The position numbers and the translations under genes are program-made. A stretch of DNA of 64,000 nucleotides from Cryptomeria japonica (taxonomy: Eukaryota; Streptophyta; Pinopsida; Cupressales; Cupressaceae): assembly GCF_030272615.1 (NCBI RefSeq), contig NC_081406.1:188710391-188774390 (forward strand). The letters run 5' to 3'. The notes below the pieces were generated by a model. That model saw nothing but the letters and a program-made list of their open reading frames with translations, had not been told where the DNA came from and searched no databases. The first letter of the stretch is position 1. Every line of letters begins with the position of its first letter. This document shows positions 22,829 through 34,500 of this stretch, in pieces.

Positions 22829-24484
22829 TGTAGCGTCATAAATTGTACGCACTTGCTAAAGCAGTACAATTTAACACCTAGTTTAGCACCCGCCTTAGTG
22901 CATTTTACATTTTGCATTGCATTGCTCCTTTAGCACTTAATTAATCAAATTAATTAGGTCTAAGGTCCTATTTCATCATCCTTCACATCATAAAGTCGGG
23001 CCCTTTCGTTAAAGTGTGCCCCTTTTCATTTTATTCCTCCAATACATCATCTAATCAAAAACCCTAATTAAGTCCTATTTCGAACTTGGGGGCTTGATTT
23101 CGGGGGTCAAAACATCTCGAAATCACCTGTAACTTCGGGATTCTCTCTAAAATCATCATATTTGACGACCCTGAAAGTTTGGTGAAAAGTTGTCAGGACC
23201 GTGGCGCCTGGAGTGCACACAGTCCCGGACATTTTTCTTGAAATTTTAGGAGCGCGATCCAATCATAAAATAAAGCTTAACCCCAATAAATTGGCAGGAT
23301 ATTCAATCTCTAGGTCGGCCAAAAGACGAAATTACAACCTAGGGTTTCATACATAAGAGCTCTCTTTCTTCATTCAAAGGGATGCGATTTTTGTTTCCAG
23401 GAACCTCATATGCAGCGAAAGAGCAGATCTTTGAAGACTTCAACATCTTACAAGATCCCTCTATCAAGCATTTATCAATTCCATTCATCCATTTAGGGCT
23501 TGGAAGACATTGAAGAACAATAGGAGATTACCGACTGAAGATTGGCTTGTACCTCTCCCTTGAGGGTTGGGTATGATTTCATGTTGTTTTCATGTCTTTG
23601 CATAAGCTTCAATATCTCATTTATTCATGCTTTAGATCACTTTGCATCTTGATATAGAGCATTTACATTATCATTTACAAGCAATTAGGGTTTACTTTCT
23701 AGGTTGCTCTAGTTTGCTTTCTTGCATTTTAGGACCTTGCACACACAATACATTTTACAAAACAACTTGGCTATTCGTGGAGGTGGAAATCACTGAAGCG
23801 GGGGTTTGACTAAGGCAAAACCCTATATAGCTGCCCATACACCCTTTTTCATATATAAGTGCAGGTTTCGGGACTCCGACGACGCCGCAGGATACAGATC
23901 CGGAGAGAACAGGTCGAGACAGCACTCTGCATCAAATTGCAGAGCAAAAGACTGGGATAGGGGCGCTGGGCGCCCTGGTCCTGCCAGGACAGGGGCGCTG
24001 GGTGCCCTAGTCCCTGGGATAGAGGCGCTGGGCACCCTGGTCCTCCGGACAGACAGCTTTTTCGACAGTTTCCGATAGTGTTCCAGAGTGCAAAACAGCA
24101 GTTTCCGGTGTAGTTTCAGGTGCAGAATCAGGACAGTGGCACCCGCGCCCCCGTCCCGAACATTTTCAGTCTAATTTTGACTCTGGGTACGCATTTGCAT
24201 TCTTGTTTTATCCTTGTGTTTACAGCTTTCCATTGTCTAGGTTCAATTTTGCAATCTTGTTGTTAGTTCATACTTGCATTTTAGGGTTAGGAATTGGACT
24301 TGCATAATCTTACCTTTCAATTACAACAAAGGAATAGAAACCCTAATAGGTAGCCCATGGCTCTCTCTTTCACAAAAAGAAGTAGCCAATTGTGTGATAC
24401 CTCTAGGCTCTTTCGTATTCCATAATGTGTGACAAGAGGTAGGATTAGGGCATGATAACCTAGTCTCGCTTTTTCCCCCACACA
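22829..24484 (+). repeat. 5' LTR of G3
   Basis: 1,656-bp LTR starting TGTAGCGTCATAAATTGTAC and ending CCCCCACACA. It contains an inverted repeat GGACCGTG...ACAGTCC (23196-23225), a TATA-like TATATAG (23824-23830) and, downstream, three units of a GC-rich minisatellite (about 23954-24049). It differs from the 3' LTR by a few percent by eye, plus two indels. Confidence 0.93.
23954..24049 (+). repeat. GC-rich minisatellite in the G3 5' LTR, three units
   Basis: Three units of about 30-33 bp built on GGGGCGCTGGG, GCCCTGGTCC and short spacers. They are strikingly GC-rich against the AT-rich surroundings. The 3' LTR has four units (38814-38938). Confidence 0.85.
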
Positions 24485-24487
24485 TTT

Positions 24488-24505
24488 TGGTGAACTCGAC
24501 GTGAA
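24488..24505 (+). promoter_or_regulatory. Primer binding site of G3
   Basis: TGGTGAACTCGACGTGAA starts three bases after the LTR end CACA. It shares the TGGTGAAC(C/T)CGA core with the G2 site at 43539-43553. I cannot name the tRNA with confidence. Confidence 0.75.
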
Positions 24506-24653
24506 TCTATCATTGCTTCTTCTTGCATTGCATTTGTTAGATCTAGATCTAGATTTAGTGTGTTTTCATTTCATTTTCATTAAAAAAGAAAAAAAAAAAA
24601 GAGTGTGTTTCTTTACATTGTATGTTTAAATTTTATGCAACTTTTATTTCAGA

Positions 24654-27600
24654 ATGTCAGACTTTTATTTGCAAAATGTTCATGCTTATGATGATTATTA
24701 TGAGTATAGCCAAGATGAATTAGATGAAGCTTTAGATGAGTTTTTGAACCCTAAAGATACCAAACCTTCATTTTACCAAAAACTCATAAACCTTGTTACT
24801 ATGCCATTTCGTTGCGATGAGAAAGATAAGTTGAATGAGTCCTCTCAAGGGTACATTCCTATCAACTCTTCCACTAAATCTAGTAACATGGTTGTTTTCA
24901 ACAATCCCCTCTATGAGGAGATGTCTCCTTTTGAATCAAAAGATAAACCCTTTAATAGATATGATCATGCTTTGTTGGATGATTCTCTTGATCACTTTGT
25001 GGCTTTATCAAAATATTTAAACAAGAACAAGACTTCTAAATTAGTTAACATGATAAACTTGAATGAGCATAAAAAGCCTCTCTTTGAAGTCCAAGGAGCT
25101 TATCCTTCTCCCACCTTTCAAGTTCCTAAATCACCTCTCCTTACTGTCCAAGGAGGGTATGATCATGATTCCTTTCGTACTCCGAATAAACCAATCATCA
25201 TTGTGCAAGGAAGAAAACCTATAAGTCATTATAGTTATGCCAAGCAAATAACTAGAGAGAGTTATCATGCGGTTGCCCATACTTATCATACCAGAAATAA
25301 TAGGCAGCCTAGTCCTCCTCCTGTTATCCCAGTTTCTCTTCCGAATCCTCAACCGTTTCTTCCACAAGCTCCCCGTATTTCGCAAGTTCTTAGTAAGGAA
25401 TATGATCTCATAGAACAACTTAAAGCTACCCCTGCTAAGATATCCCTTTGGGATTTGATTCAAACTTCTTCCGCTCATCATGGAATGTTACAAGATGCCT
25501 TTAAAGATTTGAATGTTCCTCCACCGAATACATCTAGTAATATAGCATCTTTGGTTAACTCTGTGATGAATCCTAAAGCTCAAATTGTGTTTACCCAAGA
25601 TGAGTTGCCTACTAGTGAAATCCAACAACAATATGATCCCTTGATGATTGTGGTTATCATGAAAGACACTGCTATAAGACGAACACTAGTGGATAATGGT
25701 TCTGGTCTCAATGTGTGTAGCATTAATCTTTTGCATAAGATGAATGTGGATACATCCTTAATTGAACCGGACTCTCGTCCTATTCGAGGCTTTGATAATG
25801 TGGCTAAAACTTCATTAGGTACTATCACCTTACCCATCACAGTGGGGCCTGTTACTTTGCCTACACCTATCCATGTTATGTCGGGAAATCTAACGTACAA
25901 CTTGCTACTAGGGAGACCTTGGATTCACAGTATGCAAGCTGTCCCCTCTACATTGCATAGACAAGTTAAATTTATTTATAACAATAAGACATATACCTTG
26001 ATAGGTGATACTAATTTTCAAGCTTGTTTGCAAACATCTACTTCCAAGGGGGGTTCTTCTAAGCCGTCCTCATCTAGTGATGACTCTTTAAATAAGATAC
26101 CTATCGGTGAATCCTCGCTCTCCGATGATCAAAATTCTTCGGATGAGTCTGGAGCTCTTGAAGAAGATTCTTCTCGACTTGAAACTACACATAAGAAGGA
26201 TTTTGATCTTGGGAAGATCCTCGAAGAAGATGATTGGGGATCTCTTGATTTTAATCCCACCTTTGTAGGTGAATATAAGGTTCCTTCTAGAGAGCTTAAA
26301 GTTGAAAAGAAGGAAGAAGCTAAAAATCAATCAATCTTACCCGAACCTATGATTAATAATTTTGTGGCCGCTTCTCAAACTTCTTCTCCTCACACCTCTA
26401 ATTATGAAGAGTTTGATTCTTTGTCTTATGAAAAACCACCTTCTCTTCTTGAAATGGCTGATCGTTATGGTCATGGTTTTCGCATTTTTTCTAAGCATGG
26501 GTATCATGGAAATGGTTGCGGTGCTCATGAACAAGGGATAAAAGTTCCTCTAGAGACTAATTTTCATAGTTATGCCTTTGGACTTGGCTATAATCCCTGC
26601 AAGCGCACTAAAGCTTCTAAAAGACCATGCATTAGTGTTAATGTTATTTCTACATCTCTATCAATGCAACACCCTGAGTATATTGATGGGGATCCTTCGT
26701 GTGCTTGTGCTTTTGATGTTTTCCCTAATGATGATGCTTTAGCTGAATTTTTAGGAGCATATGACACTCTTCCTCGTTATCATCACAATAGGGGACTCCC
26801 TTATTGTTTGAACACTGAAGCCTACTTTGGAAAAGAGACGGATAATGATGAGATTGTGAAAGAATTCCCTCAACTAAAGGATACTCCTCAACAAAGTAAT
26901 CTTCTCATAAGTGACACCATTGATGTTAAGATGGACCCTTGCAATAAAGAGAAAGCTATTAAAATTGGAAAATGTTTGGATGGAGAGGAACAAAAACAAT
27001 ATGAAGATTTATTGCATGAATTCCCCGAGATCTTTGCTTGGACATACTCTGACATGCCTGGTATAGATCCTAAGATTGTTACTCATAACATTGTCTTAGT
27101 TCCTGATGCTAAGCCCGTGAAACAAAAGATTCGAAAAATGAATCCTAAGGTGGCTCTGCTTGTTAAGGCTGAGATTGAAAAGTTATTGGAGGCTGGATTT
27201 ATCCGCCCTATTGATTATTCCCCATGGATTTCAAATATTGTCGCTGTGGCTAAACCAGATAACAAAATAAGAATGTGTACCGACTTTCGGGATTTAAATA
27301 AGGCTTCTTTAAAAGATGATTTTCCTCTTCCAAACATTGACAAATCTACGGCAGGACATGCCTTGTTATCCTTCATGGATGGTTTTTCAGGATACAATCA
27401 AATTTTTATTAACCCTCAAGATCAATTCAAAACCGCTTTCACCACTCCTTGGGGTACGTTTTGTTGGATAATGATGCCGTTTGGACTTAAAAATGCCGGT
27501 GCAACTTATCAACGAGTGATGACCCTTATCTTTCATGATTATATGCATAAGATTTTAGAGGATTATGTTGATGACATTTTAGCCAAATCCTTTCTTTGCA

Positions 27601-30175
27601 TGGATCATATTAAAATCCTTCGTCAAATCTTTGAAAGAATTCGTAAAGATCACATGCGCTTGAATCCCCGAAAATGTGTTTTTGTTGTGGATAGTGGAAA
27701 ACTATTAGGATTCATAGTTTCACATCGTGGGATTGAGGTGGACACTAAGAAAATAGATGCTATTGTCAACATGCCACCTCCTAGAAATGTGTCTCAACTT
27801 AAAAGCTTACAAGGAAAGATTCAAGCCATTCGTAGGTTCGTGTCTCAACTTGCAGATCGTACCTTTCCTTTTACTCAACTCCTTAAAAAGGATATCACTT
27901 TTCAATGGAATGAGGATTGTCAGCAAGCATTTGAAGATTTAAAAGTGTATTTGGCTAGTCCTCCTATTCTTCAACCTGCCGAACCTTCCAAACCCTTCCT
28001 TCTGTATATGGCTGCTTCCTCCCATGCTCTTGCAGCATTATTGGCACAACATGATAAAGATGGTAAAGAATGTCCAGTTTATTACATAAGTCGTACCTTA
28101 CTCGATTATGAGACCCAATATTCTGCAATAGAAAGACAATGCTTGGCCTTGGTGTTTGCGACTCAGAAATTGAGACATTATCTCTTAAACTCAGAAGTCC
28201 ACGTCATGGTAAAATTTGATCCGTTGAAGCATCTTTTCTCTAAAACTGATTTATCAGGACGCCTAGCTAAGTGGGTTATGATGTTAACTGAATTTGACCT
28301 TAAATTTGTTTCACAAAGAGCAATTAAAGGGCAAGCGTTGACCGATCACCTAGCCGAGGCCCCTTCACCTTTCTCCTTCCCTAACCTTGAGTCTTTTCCT
28401 GACGACTTCATTCTTTCTATAGAGAAAGATGAAACTTGGGAGTTATACTTTGATGGCTCTAAGTGTCGTACGGGATCGGGGGCAGGTGTTGTTCTGATTT
28501 CTCCTACAAAGAAACCCATTCCCTTATCCTATCGTCTAAATTTCTTGTGTACCAATAACATTGCTGAGTATGAGGCTCTTATAGCGGGAATAAAAGCAGC
28601 CTTAGCTTTGAACATAAAACACATACATATCTATGGAGATTCGCAATTGATTATAAGACAAGTAACAGGAATATATCAAGCAAAACAAGACAAATTATCA
28701 CAATATAAAGACCTTGCCATCTCTTTATTACAAAAATTTGATTCTTATACCATGGAACCTATTCCTCGAAAAGATAATCGACATGTGGATGCAATGGCAT
28801 GTGTGGCTTCTCTTGTATCTTTAGAGGACCCTATGGTTGATCTTAAATTTGTTATTCACAACCTTATTTCTCCAGCTATTGTAGACGATCCTAGTCTGGT
28901 AACATGTTGTAACTTTATAGGCTCAGATGAATGGTACTCGCATATCGTAAGATATTTGACCGATGGTACCTTTCCTGATTCTGCTAATAGAAACACTAGG
29001 GCTAGAATCCGCAAGCTGTCTGCTAGATATATCATTCTTTCTAATATCCTTTACCGAAGGGGTTATGATGGTCTTCTCCTTCGCTGTCTTAACAAATCAG
29101 AAATCCCTGTTGCTCTTGAAGAGGCACATTCAGGTGCCTGTGGGGGGCATTTTGGAGGCAAATTCTTGGTTCATAGATTGCTTCGTATGGGATACTATTG
29201 GCAAACTATGCAGAAGGATTCTTTTTCATTTGTTAAGAAATGTCATCAATGTCAACAACATAATAATCTGATTCATGCTCCTGCCCAAGAACTCCATTCT
29301 CAAGTAGCTTCTTGGCCTTTTTCCGCATGGGGTTTGGATCTTATTTGTAAAATCTCTCCTCCTTCATCTCAAGGACACACCTTCATTATAACCGCAACAG
29401 ATTACTTTACGAAGTGGGTAGAAGCTATTCCCCTTCGCTCTACCACTGCTGAAGTGATTTGTCAATTTCTTCTAGAAAACATCATTTCTCCACTATAATC
29501 TCAGATAATGGGACATCATTTAAGAACAAGGACGTGAAGAAATTCTTCGAGAAGTATCATATCAAACATCGATTTTCTACACCATACTATCCTCAGTCAA
29601 ATGGTCAAGCTGAATCATCCAATAAAATAATCGAACAAATTCTTCGCAAAACTATGAGTAAGCATGGTAAGGATTGGAGTAACTAGCTAATCTATGCTCT
29701 TTGGGCCTACCGAACGAGTGTGAGAATTGCTACGGGAACTTCTCCTTATAATCTTGTTTATGGTGCTGATGCTATTATGCCTTTAGAGCTAGAGATTCCA
29801 TCACTTAGGGTTTCTCTCAAAGGTATAGTAGATGGTGACTCTTATAGAGAACAACAACTTCAATAGCTTGAGATGCTTGATGAACAGCGTATAAACGCTC
29901 TTGAGTATATTCAAGCGTATCACAAAACTCTACAACGAAGCTATAATGATAAGGTTATTCAACGTTCCTTCTCAGTAGGTGACTTAGTCCTTTATGAAAA
30001 TCAGTGCAATGTGAATGCCTTACCTGCAGAAAAGGGAAAATTTAGTCCTAATTGGCTTGGACCATATATCGTTATTGAGGATTATGGATCAGGTGCTTAC
30101 AAAATAGCGAATGTAGATGGTACGCCTCTTAAAGAACCTATAAATGCTATGCACTTGCGTAGATATTATGCTTAA
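24654..30175 (+). pseudogene. G3 pol: protease, RT, RNase H, second RNase H, integrase
   Basis: An open frame of 1,614 codons runs to 29498. Residues 1-330 are acidic and then Pro-rich, with no Gag fold or zinc knuckle. The protease active site is LVDNGSGLNV (Asp347). RT follows (CTDFRDLNKASLKDDFPLPN, MDGFSGYNQIFI; YVDD at residues 971-974). RNase H is near residue 1113 (QYSAIERQCLALVFATQKLR). A second RNase H starts about 1262 (WELYFDGSKCRTGSG, NIAEYEALIAGI, GDSQLIIRQV). The integrase zinc segment starts at His1492, and the core starts at Asp1562 (WGLDLI). Around 29480 about 16 bases are missing, shifting the frame just before ISDNGTSF. The second frame runs 29459-30175 with two TAG stops (29684-29686 and about 29864) and keeps SNGQAESSNKII and the GPYIV...MHLRRYY tail. 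It is nearly intact, hence fairly young. Confidence 0.93.
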
Positions 30176-30621
30176 TTCTTCATTCTTTATTTATCTTCTT
30201 TTCAGTTCTTCAACATTGGGTAATATGTTAGTATCTCCTAATTAGAGCAAAATAGAATTAAATGTTATGATGTTTAATCTATATTGCTTCGTTCTTGACA
30301 AGCGTGTTTCCTTACTTCATAGTTTGTCTTGAATTCATTTATGTAAGTTGTAAAAAATTTACATTTCCATTATGCTAGCTCATTATACAGTGTCTTTATG
30401 TGTCAGGGACCAGGGCGCCCCACAGGGACCATGGCACCCTGGGTGGGGCCCGGGTCAGCCTTCAGGGCTCGCAAACGATCACAGAAAAGTCAAAATGCGG
30501 AAAATCAAAAGTCAAATGTTCAGTCAACTCACCTCGTCCAGCGGCTCGTCATCAATCACGGCCTGGCGCAGGATCTCAATCCTCGTGGGACGCTCCGGTT
30601 GTCGTGAAGGCATGATGATGG
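30176..30621 (+). other. G3 region after pol, left of the C4 insertion
   Basis: Non-coding on the plus strand. It includes a GC-rich block (about 30403-30470: CAGGGCGCCCCACAGGGACC and related) resembling the LTR minisatellite motif. An exon-like antisense frame lies at 30533-30613. C4 inserted at 30621/30622. Confidence 0.6.
30533..30613 (-). other. Exon-like antisense segment in G3 (27 codons plus GT donor)
   Basis: On the minus strand an ATG opens 27 codons (MPSRQPERPTRIEILRQAVI, then DDEPLDE). It ends exactly at GAG followed by GTGAGT, a consensus 5' splice site. It is much more GC-rich than its surroundings. It could be a captured host exon or the start of an antisense ORF; Tat-lineage elements can carry antisense genes. 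I do not recognise the protein. No acceptor or second exon can be assigned. Confidence 0.35.
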
Positions 30622-30679
30622 TGTTGGATACAATTGTTTAATTGTGTATTGTCTTTGATGTTACACAAATGTCATATCA

Positions 30680-31075
30680 GTCTACCGAGCTCAGAATGTT
30701 TGGCAAGGCAGTTAGACAGAGTCTACCGAGCTCAGAATGTTCGGCAAGGCAGTTAGACAGAGTCTACCGAGTTCAGACGGTAAGAGAAGCAAGTTACAGA
30801 GTCTACTAGACACTCCAGAATGCTATACCGAGTTCGCAGTCTTTACCGAGTTCAGTCGGTCTTCAAAGAATATGTGAAGGAAAGTCAGTCTTTACCGAGT
30901 TCAGTCGGTCTTCGAAGAATATGTGAAGGAAAGTCAGTCTTTACCGAGTTCGCAGTCTTTACCGAGTTCAGTCGGTCTTCGAAGAATATGTGAAGGAAAG
31001 TCAGTCTTTACCGAGTTCGCAGTACTTACCGAGTTCAGTCGGTTACCGAAGAATCAGCAATGTTCACCGAGCATC
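30680..31075 (+). repeat. Tandem ACCGAG-rich repeats in the C4 5' LTR
   Basis: Two units with GTCTACCGAGCTCAGAATGT (about 34-41 bp period) are followed by roughly 49-bp units containing CTTTACCGAGTTCAGTCGGT and 18-bp part-units ending GAGTTCG. The hexamer ACCGAG or ACCGAA occurs about a dozen times, upstream of the TATA-like site. Its position suggests repeated promoter elements (inference). Confidence 0.88.
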
Positions 31076-31188
31076 AGTGAAATGTTTATGCAGCCAATCG
31101 AAGCATATTTATTGAAACTTGTATATGTAGCCGACCTATGTAATATTTATTGTAACTTGTAATTGGGCCGACTTGGTAACCTGAATGG

Positions 31189-31195
31189 TATATAT
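31189..31195 (+). promoter_or_regulatory. TATA-like element in the C4 5' LTR
   Basis: TATATAT in the context GAATGGTATATATGAGAG, downstream of the ACCGAG array. The same site is kept in the 3' LTR (36415-36421). It is a likely core promoter for the element RNA. Confidence 0.5.
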
Positions 31196-31866
31196 GAGAG
31201 ATCAAGTTGCGATTTCGAAGTGTGGTGAAGTGTGAGAAGTATGGAAATGTGGAGCAGAAATGTGCGAATTCTGATGAAGGATCAGTGATATCCTTGAGGT
31301 GCAGAAAAGATATATGTGATCAGTAAGGATCTATTGGCGCAGAACAGAGATCTGTATCAGCAAGATAAGTTGTATTTAATTCAGATCACTTCATTGTTGC
31401 TTTCTAACCATTGTAGCAGTGATACCGAAATCTCTTAACAGAGTTGGTATAACAACCATTTTTGTAAATCCTCTGACAAGGTGACAATTCGGTTGAATTG
31501 TTCTTAAGACCTTTCACAAGGCCACTCCTAGCAGGGTGATTAAATCCTCTAACAGGGTCACACCTAACAGTGTGTTTTGTAACCTTTAACAGGGTTGGCT
31601 CCTAACAGGGCTCACTTCAGAAAAGTGAAAATCAGTAACTAGTTACATTGGTGGTTTTCCCAAAATTGGGTTTCCACGTTATATCTGGTGTTACTTGTGT
31701 TCATGTTATTTGTTTTATGCATGTTAATATTTAATGAACAATGATAAGTTAATTTACCGAGTTTCAGCAGTTTATATTTAAGACATCTAAGGGACTTGTG
31801 GATTTATTTTTGTGGTAACTGATTCACCCCTCCCCTCTCAGTTACTCCATCCATATTTCCAACAAT

Positions 31867-31878
31867 TGGTATCAGAGC
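31867..31878 (+). promoter_or_regulatory. Primer binding site of C4 (initiator tRNA-Met)
   Basis: TGGTATCAGAGC, a perfect match to the usual plant Copia site, two bases after the LTR end. Confidence 0.93.
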
Positions 31879-31926
31879 TTTCGGTGCTTGTAGGAAGGAT
31901 TTCAAGGATCTAAGCTAAAGATCAAG

Positions 31927-34500
31927 ATGTCTTACAAGAGGGAAATTCCAAGGCTAAACAGAAATAACTTTTCAGCATGGCAAGGTCTCATGAGACTCCA
32001 TTTGGCTTCCATTGGAGATACAGGATTGACACATCTTGACACAGAATATGTGACACCCACTGGTACACTAACTGTTGCTGATATTGCTGCAAAGAAGACT
32101 CATAACACCATGATGATAGACATTGCATCTGCCCTAAGCTATGAAGAGTTTGATGATGTCAAAGATTGCAAAAGTGCATTTGAAATGTGGAACAAGCTGA
32201 AAGATATCTATGGTGGTGATGACAATGTGAGAAGAGCCAAAGCAGAAAGCTTGAGAGGACAGTTTGATCAATTAAAAATGAGTGAGGATGAAAATATTGC
32301 AAAATATGTTGAAAGAGTCAAAGCCAGTGTCAGTGCAATCAAAGCTTCTAGAGGTGATATCTCAGAGGAAACAATCATAAGCAAAGTTCTCAGAACATTA
32401 CTACCCATTTATGCAATCAGAGTTTCTGCAATTCAGGAAAGAAGATGTGAAGCAAATCATAAGATAAATTTAGATGCCATAGTTGGAAGATTAACTGCAT
32501 TTGAGTTAGACAACTATGACAACTATGTTCCAGCTTCCAAAAACATGGAATCAGCATTTGAAGCTAAGGTTTCACTCAAGGAGAAAGGCAAAAAGAAAAA
32601 GGAATCTCGGTTAGAAAGTGAAGATGAATCAGAACCAAGTTCAGACAGTGATCTTGAAATAATTGAAGCTCTTCTAGAAAGGAAATATTCCAAAGGCAGA
32701 GGAAAATACAGAGGCAAAGTTCCTCTAATCTGTTTTTCATGTGATGAAGTCGGTCATATTGCTACTAGATGTCCAAACAAGCAGAGCAAAGATGAGAAGA
32801 AAGATCACAAATGGAATGGCAAAAAGGACTACAAATCATTCAAAGGTAAGAAAACATGCTTTATGGCTAAGGATTCTAATAATAGTGAAGATGAAATTGT
32901 TTATATTGCTATAAGAGATGATTCTGATAATGATGAGGAAGATAAGATGGCACTTATTTCTCATATAAGCAAAAATGATACTTGGATCATAGACAGTGGT
33001 TGCTCTCATCATATGACTGGTGATAAAACCAAGTTTGAACATTTTATAAACTATGATGGAGGTAGTGTAAGGTTTGGTAATAATGAACCTCGCTACATAA
33101 AAGGAAGAGGTAGAATCCCTATAACCAAAGAACTTGTATTTGATGATGCCTACTGGGTTGAAGGTCTCAATCACAACTTGATGAGTGTGGCACAGCTACT
33201 TAATAGTGGACTCAAGGTGGAATTCATGCATGCAAAGGCCAAACTGCTAAATAATCAAGGAAAGCTGATTGCATCAGGCACTCAAACAAAAGGTAATTTG
33301 TTCCGACTTGAAACAAGTGAAAATTCATGTTTTATTGCTCAAGTTGAAGAAAGTTGGTTATGGCACAAAAGGTTATATCATGTAAATTTTGATAACCTAG
33401 TGAAAATAAGTAAATTCAGAAAAGTAAGAGGTATTCCAGATATAAAGAAACCTGAGGTCGGTCTATGTAAGAATTGTCAAATTGGAAAGATGGGAAAGAC
33501 TAGTTTCAAAAGCAAAAACTATCAATCTGAAGATATATTAGAAATTGTGCATACTGATTTATGTGGACCCATAGGAACTGAAAGTTATACTGGAGAAAAG
33601 TTCTTCATTCTTTTTGTTGATGATTACTCAAGAATGATGACTGTCATGTATTTAAGGAACAAATCAGAAGCATTTGAAAAGTTCAAATGGTATTTGGCCA
33701 GAGTAGAAAAAGAAACAGGTAAAAGACTTAAATGTCTAAGGTCAGACAGAGGTGGTGAATTCATCTCTCATGAATTCAATAAATTTTGCATTGAAAGAGG
33801 AATCAAAAGACAAGTATCAGCCCCTAGAACTCCTGAGAAAAATGGAATAGCTGAAAGAAGGAACAGATCTATCATGGATTGTGCAAGAACCTTAATGATT
33901 GAAAAGAATATTGCTATCAAATACTGGAAGGAAGCTATCAGCACTACTGTTCATACCTTGAACCGAGTACAGCTGAAGAAGGACTCATTCAAAACCCCCT
34001 ATGAATTATGGTATGGCTACAAACCTAATGTAAGTTACCTAAAAGTATTTGGAAGTAAATGTTACATTTTGAAAGAATCTAGAAAAGGAAAATTTGATGT
34101 GAAAGGTGATGAAGGTATATTCCTCGGATATTCTTGCAAGAGTAAAGCATATAGATGTTTGAACTTGTCTACTCATAAAGTTATAGAAAGTGCACATGTG
34201 AAAGTTGATGAGTTTGCAGAAAGATCTGAAGAAGAAAGCAAAAGAGAACCAGAAGATTATAGAAGATTTGTGTCTATTGAACCTGATACAATACCAGATA
34301 CATCTGCTAATCAGGAATCTTCTACTCTCGAGTCATCAGTAACCGAGTTACAGAAAGAGCAAACCGAACTAGTGTCTACCGAGTCTGAAGAAACCGAGCC
34401 AATATTTACCGAGCCGGACCAGTCAGTTGAAGAACAAGAGGACAATGATGAAATTCATTCTAAAGGCAAGAAACCTGTATTAACCGAGTATGTCAGATGA
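31927..34500 (+). CDS. C4 Gag-protease-integrase polyprotein
   Basis: Intact 857-codon frame starting MSYKREIPRLNRNNFSAWQG, the first Met after the PBS. Residues 1-200 are a UBN2-type Copia capsid domain. A Lys/Glu/Ser-rich linker is followed by a CCHC knuckle (CFSCDEVGHIATRC, residues 269-282). Protease follows with IIDSGCSHHMTGD (Asp356). The integrase zinc domain has His480, His485, Cys514 and Cys517. The integrase core is complete: Asp544 (HTDLCGP), Asp607 (RSDRGGEF) and Glu643 (NGIAERRNR), with 35 residues between the last two. Residues 800-857 are acidic and Thr-Glu-rich, encoded by repeated ACCGAG. The frame ends at TGA 34498-34500, where the continuing frame suggests a former Arg codon, so RT/RNase H is cut off. 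The products could still form particles and integrate DNA. Confidence 0.95.
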   Translation: MSYKREIPRLNRNNFSAWQGLMRLHLASIGDTGLTHLDTEYVTPTGTLTVADIAAKKTHNTMMIDIASALSYEEFDDVKDCKSAFEMWNKLKDIYGGDDNVRRAKAESLRGQFDQLKMSEDENIAKYVERVKASVSAIKASRGDISEETIISKVLRTLLPIYAIRVSAIQERRCEANHKINLDAIVGRLTAFELDNYDNYVPASKNMESAFEAKVSLKEKGKKKKESRLESEDESEPSSDSDLEIIEALLERKYSKGRGKYRGKVPLICFSCDEVGHIATRCPNKQSKDEKKDHKWNGKKDYKSFKGKKTCFMAKDSNNSEDEIVYIAIRDDSDNDEEDKMALISHISKNDTWIIDSGCSHHMTGDKTKFEHFINYDGGSVRFGNNEPRYIKGRGRIPITKELVFDDAYWVEGLNHNLMSVAQLLNSGLKVEFMHAKAKLLNNQGKLIASGTQTKGNLFRLETSENSCFIAQVEESWLWHKRLYHVNFDNLVKISKFRKVRGIPDIKKPEVGLCKNCQIGKMGKTSFKSKNYQSEDILEIVHTDLCGPIGTESYTGEKFFILFVDDYSRMMTVMYLRNKSEAFEKFKWYLARVEKETGKRLKCLRSDRGGEFISHEFNKFCIERGIKRQVSAPRTPEKNGIAERRNRSIMDCARTLMIEKNIAIKYWKEAISTTVHTLNRVQLKKDSFKTPYELWYGYKPNVSYLKVFGSKCYILKESRKGKFDVKGDEGIFLGYSCKSKAYRCLNLSTHKVIESAHVKVDEFAERSEEESKREPEDYRRFVSIEPDTIPDTSANQESSTLESSVTELQKEQTELVSTESEETEPIFTEPDQSVEEQEDNDEIHSKGKKPVLTEYVR

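Larger units (their letters stand above)
30622..31864 (+). repeat. 5' LTR of C4
   Basis: 1,243-bp LTR from TGTTGGATACAATTG to CATATTTCCAACA. The upstream half carries a nested tandem array (30680-31075) rich in ACCGAG. The second half contains CTGATTCACCCCTCCCCTCT near its end, as in other Copia LTRs of the window. Confidence 0.95.

Noticed and set aside
24654-25640. A divergent Gag hidden in the N-terminal 330 residues of G3 pol
   Set aside because: The segment is acidic and then Pro-rich, with no capsid-like helical core, no major-homology-like stretch and no CCHC knuckle. I cannot exclude an extremely diverged Gag, so this remains a test for the split-element idea.
24654-29498. Long frames overlapping G3 pol in other frames (for example 25131-25481, 25580-25900 and 26088-26330, all minus)
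   Set aside because: They are shadows of the strong pol frame, without motifs of their own.
31927-34500. Minus-strand frames within C4 Gag-Pol (32523-32717 and 32836-33174)
   Set aside because: Antisense shadows of conserved coding sequence. No start context or known domain.
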